DNA of 64,000 bases from Pseudosporangium ferrugineum (GTDB taxonomy: Bacteria > Actinomycetota > Actinomycetes > Mycobacteriales > Micromonosporaceae), in NCBI RefSeq assembly GCF_003002065.1, contig NZ_PVZG01000006.1:366310-430309 (forward strand), read 5' to 3'. The notes below the pieces were generated by a model, which worked only from the letters and a program-made list of their open reading frames with translations, was not told the DNA's origin and searched no databases. The first letter of the stretch is position 1; every line of letters begins with the position of its first letter. The position numbers and the translations under genes are program-made. Shown in pieces: positions 60,399-64,000 of the stretch.

Positions 60399-60535
60399 GG
60401 CCTTGTCGCAGGTCAGCTTGTATCGACTCCCGCCAATGTGTCAACCCGATCTTCCCGGCGTGCGGGCGCGGCATTGAACCCCTGCCGTCCCGCATCCGTG
60501 TCTCTCCTCGGAACGTCCCGGAGGAGGGCCCCGTC

Positions 60536-62464
60536 TTGTCTGTCTCGATCCGCGCCGCGCTGGTCTCGCGCTTCCGCCGCCCGGCCACCCCGACCGCGAC
60601 CGAGCCCGACCCGGCGCCCGACCCCGCCACCGCGCCCGCGCCCGTGCCCGACCCCGCCACCGCGCCCGACTCCGCGCCCGTGCCCGACTCCGCGCCCGTG
60701 CCCGACTCCGCGAGCGGCACGGACTCCGTGAGCGGCGCGGACCCGGCAGTTGCGCCGGACCCGGTCGCCGAGCCGGCCGCCGGGCCCGAGCCGGCCGCCG
60801 AGGTGCCCGCCGCGCCGGGGCGGGTGCGCCGGATCGCCGCTCGGACGCTGACCACCGGCGCCTTCGCGCTGATCGCGGCCGCGCTGATCATGCCGAACGT
60901 GATCAGCCGGCTCTACAAGCCGGGCACCTACGCCCGCCTGCCGATCGAGGGCTTCGTCGCCGTCGGCCTGCTGCTGTTCCTGCCCGGGCGCTGGAACCGG
61001 ATCGTGGCCGGCGTGCTCGGCGCCGGGCTGGGCGCGCTGACCATCGAGAAGATGCTCGACATGGGCTTCTACAAGGTGCTGGCGCGGCCCTTCGACCCGG
61101 TGCTCGACTGGGTCCTCCTGGACGACGCGCGGGAGTTCCTCCAGGGCTCGTTCGGGCGGGCCGGCGCGATCGGCGCCCTGGTCGCGGTCGTGCTCCTGGC
61201 GCTCGTCGTGCTCTCGCTGATGACCCTGGCCGCCGTCCGGGTGGCCAAGGTGGCCGGGCGCCACCGCACGGCCACCGCCCGTACGGCGCTCGCCGGCACC
61301 GCCGTCTGGACGGTCTGCTTCCTGCTCGGCGTGCAGGTCTTCAACAACATCCCGGTCGCGGCCCGCTCCAGCGCCCTGTACGCCTGGGACCGCGCGCACT
61401 CCGTGAAGGCAGGCATCAACAACGAGAAGATCTTCGCCCGCGAGGTGAAGGTCGACGCGTTCGCGGCCACCCCCGCCGACCAGCTGCTCACCGGCCTGCG
61501 CGGCAAGGACATCATGATCACGTTCGTGGAGAGCTACGGGCGCTCGGCGGTCGAGGACCCGGTGCTGAACGCGGGCACGGTCGAGGTGCTCGACGAGGGC
61601 ACGGAGACGCTCGCCAAGGCCGGGTATGCGGCGAAGAGCGGCTGGCTCACCTCCCCGACGTTCGGCGGCGGCAGCTGGCTGGCCCACTCGACCCTGCTCT
61701 CCGGGCTGTGGATCAACAACCAGAAGCGCTACCGCAACCTGACCGCCAGCGACCGGCTCACCCTCACCAGCCTGTCGAAGAAGGCCGGCTTCGACACGAT
61801 GAGCGTGATGCCGGGCGCGACCCGGGCCTGGCCGGAGGGCAACTTCTACGGCTACAACCGGGTCTTCGACTCCCGCAACACCGGCTACGCCGGCCCGAAG
61901 TTCGGCTGGGGGCCGCAGCCGGACCAGTACACGCTCTCCTGGTTCCAGAAGAACGTGCACGGGCCGTCGCACGCCCCGCTGTTCGTGGAGATGCCGCTGG
62001 TGTCGAGCCACACGCCGTGGGCGCCGATCCCCACCTTCATCGACTGGGAGGACGTCGGCGACGGCGCGGTCTACGAGCAGATCCGCAAGGACGCCAAGAA
62101 GGCCGGGGCGGTGTGGAAGGACCCGGCCAAGGTGAAGCGCGAGTACAGCCGGTCGATCCGGTACACGCTGACGACGATCGTGTCCTACCTGGAGAAGTTC
62201 GGCGACGAGAACACGGTGATGGTCTTCCTCGGCGACCACCAGCCGTCGCCCATGGTGGTCGGCGACACGGCCAGCCACGACGTGCCGATCACCATCGTCG
62301 CGAAGGACAGGGCGGTGCTGGATCGGGTGGCCGGCTGGAACTGGACCGACGGCCTCCGGCCCGCGCCGGCCGCGCCCGTCTGGCCGATGGACCAGTTCCG
62401 GGACAGGTTCCTGACCGCCTTCGGGCCCTCGGGCGGCGACGTCACCCGGGCGCTCGGGCGTTAG
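60536..62464 (+). CDS. LtaS-like membrane sulfatase-fold enzyme
   Basis: A 642-residue protein. A cytoplasmic N-terminus with Pro/Ala/Asp repeats (about 20-75) precedes four to five helices (95-265) and an extracellular sulfatase fold (about 310-630). Core segments are DIMITFVESYGRS, TSPTFGGGSWLAHSTLLSG, VEMPLVSSHTPWAP and VFLGDHQPSP, close to lipoteichoic-acid-synthase-like phosphotransferases. It may add phosphoglycerol or a similar group to a surface polymer. The TTG start is chosen because GAGGAGGG lies seven bases upstream. It overlaps the GH13 gene by four bases at the 3' ends. Confidence 0.85.
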   Translation: MSVSIRAALVSRFRRPATPTATEPDPAPDPATAPAPVPDPATAPDSAPVPDSAPVPDSASGTDSVSGADPAVAPDPVAEPAAGPEPAAEVPAAPGRVRRIAARTLTTGAFALIAAALIMPNVISRLYKPGTYARLPIEGFVAVGLLLFLPGRWNRIVAGVLGAGLGALTIEKMLDMGFYKVLARPFDPVLDWVLLDDAREFLQGSFGRAGAIGALVAVVLLALVVLSLMTLAAVRVAKVAGRHRTATARTALAGTAVWTVCFLLGVQVFNNIPVAARSSALYAWDRAHSVKAGINNEKIFAREVKVDAFAATPADQLLTGLRGKDIMITFVESYGRSAVEDPVLNAGTVEVLDEGTETLAKAGYAAKSGWLTSPTFGGGSWLAHSTLLSGLWINNQKRYRNLTASDRLTLTSLSKKAGFDTMSVMPGATRAWPEGNFYGYNRVFDSRNTGYAGPKFGWGPQPDQYTLSWFQKNVHGPSHAPLFVEMPLVSSHTPWAPIPTFIDWEDVGDGAVYEQIRKDAKKAGAVWKDPAKVKREYSRSIRYTLTTIVSYLEKFGDENTVMVFLGDHQPSPMVVGDTASHDVPITIVAKDRAVLDRVAGWNWTDGLRPAPAAPVWPMDQFRDRFLTAFGPSGGDVTRALGR

Positions 62465-63726
62465 GGCGTCAGCACCGACCAGCTGGCCGGGGCCAGCTCC
62501 ACCGTGCCGCCGCCGGGGGCGGGGACCGTGGCCGGCTCCTTCGCCGCGTTCAGGGCGATCACCAGGCTCCGGCCGTCGGCGTACGCCTCGTAGACGAACT
62601 GCTCGTTGGTCAGGTGCAGGGTGCGCGTGCGGGCCCGGTGCAGCCAGGCGTTGCGCCGCCGGAGCCCGATCAGCTCCTGGTGGACCCGGTAGAGCGGCCG
62701 GCCGTACGGGGCGAGTTCGGCGGGCCCGGCGGGGAACGGCGGGCGCACCGCGTCGTCGCCGCCAGCCCGGTCCTCCTTCACGCCGCGGAAGCCCTGCTCG
62801 TCGCCGGAGTAGATGCTGGGCGTGCCGCCGACGGTCAGCAGCACCGCGACGGCGAGCGGTACGTGCCGCTCCTCGCTGAGCCTGCTGGCCAGCCGGGTCA
62901 CGTCGTGGTTGCCGACGAACGTCTGCGGCACGAACGTGTCGAGGAACCCGTTGTGCCGTTCGAGGGCCCAGCTCAGCTCGAAGAAGTTGGCCGACTCGAG
63001 GGAGCTCCAGATCGCCTTCCACAGCTCGTACTGGGTCACCGAGTCCAACGTGGACATCCCGACGATCGTGGGATAGTCGCCGTGGATGACCTCGCCGAAG
63101 ACGTACGCCTCGGGGAATTCGGCGCGCACCCGGGGGAGCACCTTCGCCCAGAAACCGGGCGGCACCGCGTACGCGGCATCCAGGCGCCACCCGTCGGCAC
63201 CGCGCCGCAGCCAGTGGGTCATCACGTCGGCGACGTAGTCGGCGACGGCGGGCTCGGCGTGGTTGAGGGTGACCAGCGCGTCGTGCCCCTCGAAGGTCAC
63301 GAGCTCGGGGTGGTCCGTCCCCCGCCCGCGCACCCGGAACCAGCGCGCGCGGGCCGAGTCGTCGCCGTGCGCGAGGTAGTCCTGGAACGCGGGGTGCCCG
63401 CGGCCGACGTGGTTGAAGACGCCGTCCAGGACGACGCGCAGGCCCCGCTCGTGCGCGGCGCCGACCAGGGCGTCGAAGTCGTCGTCGCCGCCCAGCCGCG
63501 GGTCGATGCGGAAGTGGTCGACGGTGTCGTAGCCGTGCGTCTCGGACGCGAAGACCGGCCCGAGCAGCAGGCCCGACGCGCCCAGCTCGATGGCGTAGTC
63601 CAGCCAGGCGTCCAGCCGCCGGAGTCCGCCGTTGTCGTGCTCGGGGTACGCGCCGGCGAAGCCGAGCGGATACACCTGCCACCACACGGCATGCTCGACC
63701 CACGCGGCTTCCGTCACGACCGCCAC
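62461..63726 (-). CDS. GH13 alpha-amylase-family enzyme, cytoplasmic
   Basis: A 421-residue glycosidase of family 13. The four conserved regions are present: DGVFNHVG, GWRLDAAYA with the nucleophile near 183, FGEVIHGD with the acid near 211, and FVGNHD near 275. A short C-terminal beta domain follows. There is no signal peptide, so it acts on alpha-glucans or maltosides inside the cell. The ATG at 63726 is used. A subfamily cannot be named with confidence. Confidence 0.92.
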   Translation of the reverse strand: MAVVTEAAWVEHAVWWQVYPLGFAGAYPEHDNGGLRRLDAWLDYAIELGASGLLLGPVFASETHGYDTVDHFRIDPRLGGDDDFDALVGAAHERGLRVVLDGVFNHVGRGHPAFQDYLAHGDDSARARWFRVRGRGTDHPELVTFEGHDALVTLNHAEPAVADYVADVMTHWLRRGADGWRLDAAYAVPPGFWAKVLPRVRAEFPEAYVFGEVIHGDYPTIVGMSTLDSVTQYELWKAIWSSLESANFFELSWALERHNGFLDTFVPQTFVGNHDVTRLASRLSEERHVPLAVAVLLTVGGTPSIYSGDEQGFRGVKEDRAGGDDAVRPPFPAGPAELAPYGRPLYRVHQELIGLRRRNAWLHRARTRTLHLTNEQFVYEAYADGRSLVIALNAAKEPATVPAPGGGTVELAPASWSVLTP

Positions 63727-63748
63727 TCTACGGCCGGAGGCGCAGACA

Positions 63749-63779
63749 AGGACGCCGGCCCGAACCGGGCCGGCGTCCT
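63749..63779 (-). terminator. Terminator of the sigma factor gene
   Basis: AGGACGCCGGCCCG and its complement form a perfect 14-base stem with a three-base loop, about 20 bases downstream of the sigma gene stop on the minus strand. Confidence 0.85.
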
Positions 63780-63799
63780 CGCGACGGGGAAGCCGGCGA

Positions 63800-64000
63800 T
63801 CAGAGGCCGTCCGCGGCCAGCTGGGTGCGCAGCTTCGTCAGGGCCTTGGTGAGCAGGCGGCTGACGTGCATCTGGGAGATGCCGACCTGGTCGGCGATCT
63901 GGGACTGGGTGAGGTTGCCGTAGAAGCGCAGGGTGAGGATTTTCTGTTCGCGTTCGTCGAGGGTGGCGAGGGCGGGGCCGAGGGCGACGCGGGTTTCGGC
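63800..64000 (-). CDS. SigB/SigF-family sigma factor (5' part outside window)
   Basis: Only the last 66 residues are visible; the frame runs off the right edge. They hold sigma-70 region 4: ATLDEREQKILTLRFYGNLT and the recognition helix QSQIADQVGISQMHVSRLLT, ending LRTQLAADGL. This is the C-terminus typical of the actinobacterial SigB/SigF/SigG stress and sporulation group. Any anti-sigma gene would lie outside the window. A strong hairpin closes it. Confidence 0.9.
   Translation of the reverse strand, partial: AETRVALGPALATLDEREQKILTLRFYGNLTQSQIADQVGISQMHVSRLLTKALTKLRTQLAADGL

Noticed and set aside
60440..60500. tRNA-like sequence (GGGGTTCAAT on the minus strand)
   Set aside because: The T-arm stem does not pair and no acceptor or anticodon arm can be built around it.

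Overview
The window is about 72% G+C, carries densely packed genes with many GTG and some TTG starts and ATGA/GTGA stop-start overlaps, and encodes actinomycete-type families (SigE- and SigB/F-type sigma factors, an AfsR-like regulator, DrrAB-type ABC exporter, SigE/beta-propeller pair). It reads as the chromosome of a filamentous actinomycete, probably Micromonosporaceae and most like Actinoplanes; the genus is inference. I see no rRNA, tRNA, CRISPR array, insertion sequence or prophage.

Left part (1-13 kb): the tail of a NarL-type response regulator, an MMPL exporter, a CsbD stress protein, a secreted matrixin-like protease with a lipoprotein, a membrane GGDEF-EAL protein, then a six-gene surface-glycan operon (GT2, PseH-like acetyltransferase, PseI-like synthase, capsule-type glycosyltransferase, an unknown protein, a parallel beta-helix protein) closed by a strong hairpin. 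Next (13-24.4 kb): two CrcB/Fluc halves, a GAF-GGDEF-EAL protein, and a polyol operon (DeoR regulator, binding protein, two permeases, sorbitol-type dehydrogenase) with a DeoR-type TTCGT repeat operator but no ATPase gene; then an amino-acid permease, an unknown gene, and a TetR/MFS divergent pair with two well-formed operators.

Middle (25.6-42 kb): a secreted S33 peptidase; a yybP-ykoY-type manganese riboswitch ahead of a TMEM165/GDT1 exporter that is followed by a cyclase-family gene; TPR and flippase-like genes overlapping tail to tail; a SigE-family sigma factor with a membrane beta-propeller partner; and an operon encoding a complete phosphotransferase relay (mannitol-type EIIC, EIIB, EIIA, HPr, Enzyme I) with an MgtE-N-like gene inserted. 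Then a CNNM/CBS transporter, an NDH-2-like oxidoreductase and a DHA2 drug exporter.

Right part (42-64 kb): a LamG-like secreted protein, AraC-VOC pair, GH18 chitinase lipoprotein, DUF6174-like lipoprotein, a holin-like/phosphodiesterase fusion, a secreted beta-propeller, a large AfsR-like ATPase regulator, a small secreted protein, DrrAB exporter, SDR, Dyp peroxidase, DedA protein, a GH92 alpha-mannosidase with an inserted discoidin domain under a LacI-type palindrome, an LtaS-like enzyme, a cytoplasmic GH13 enzyme, and the 3' end of a SigB/F-family sigma factor. The themes are carbohydrate uptake and hydrolysis, cell-surface polymers, cyclic-di-GMP signalling, and several regulatory sites that can be read directly in the DNA.
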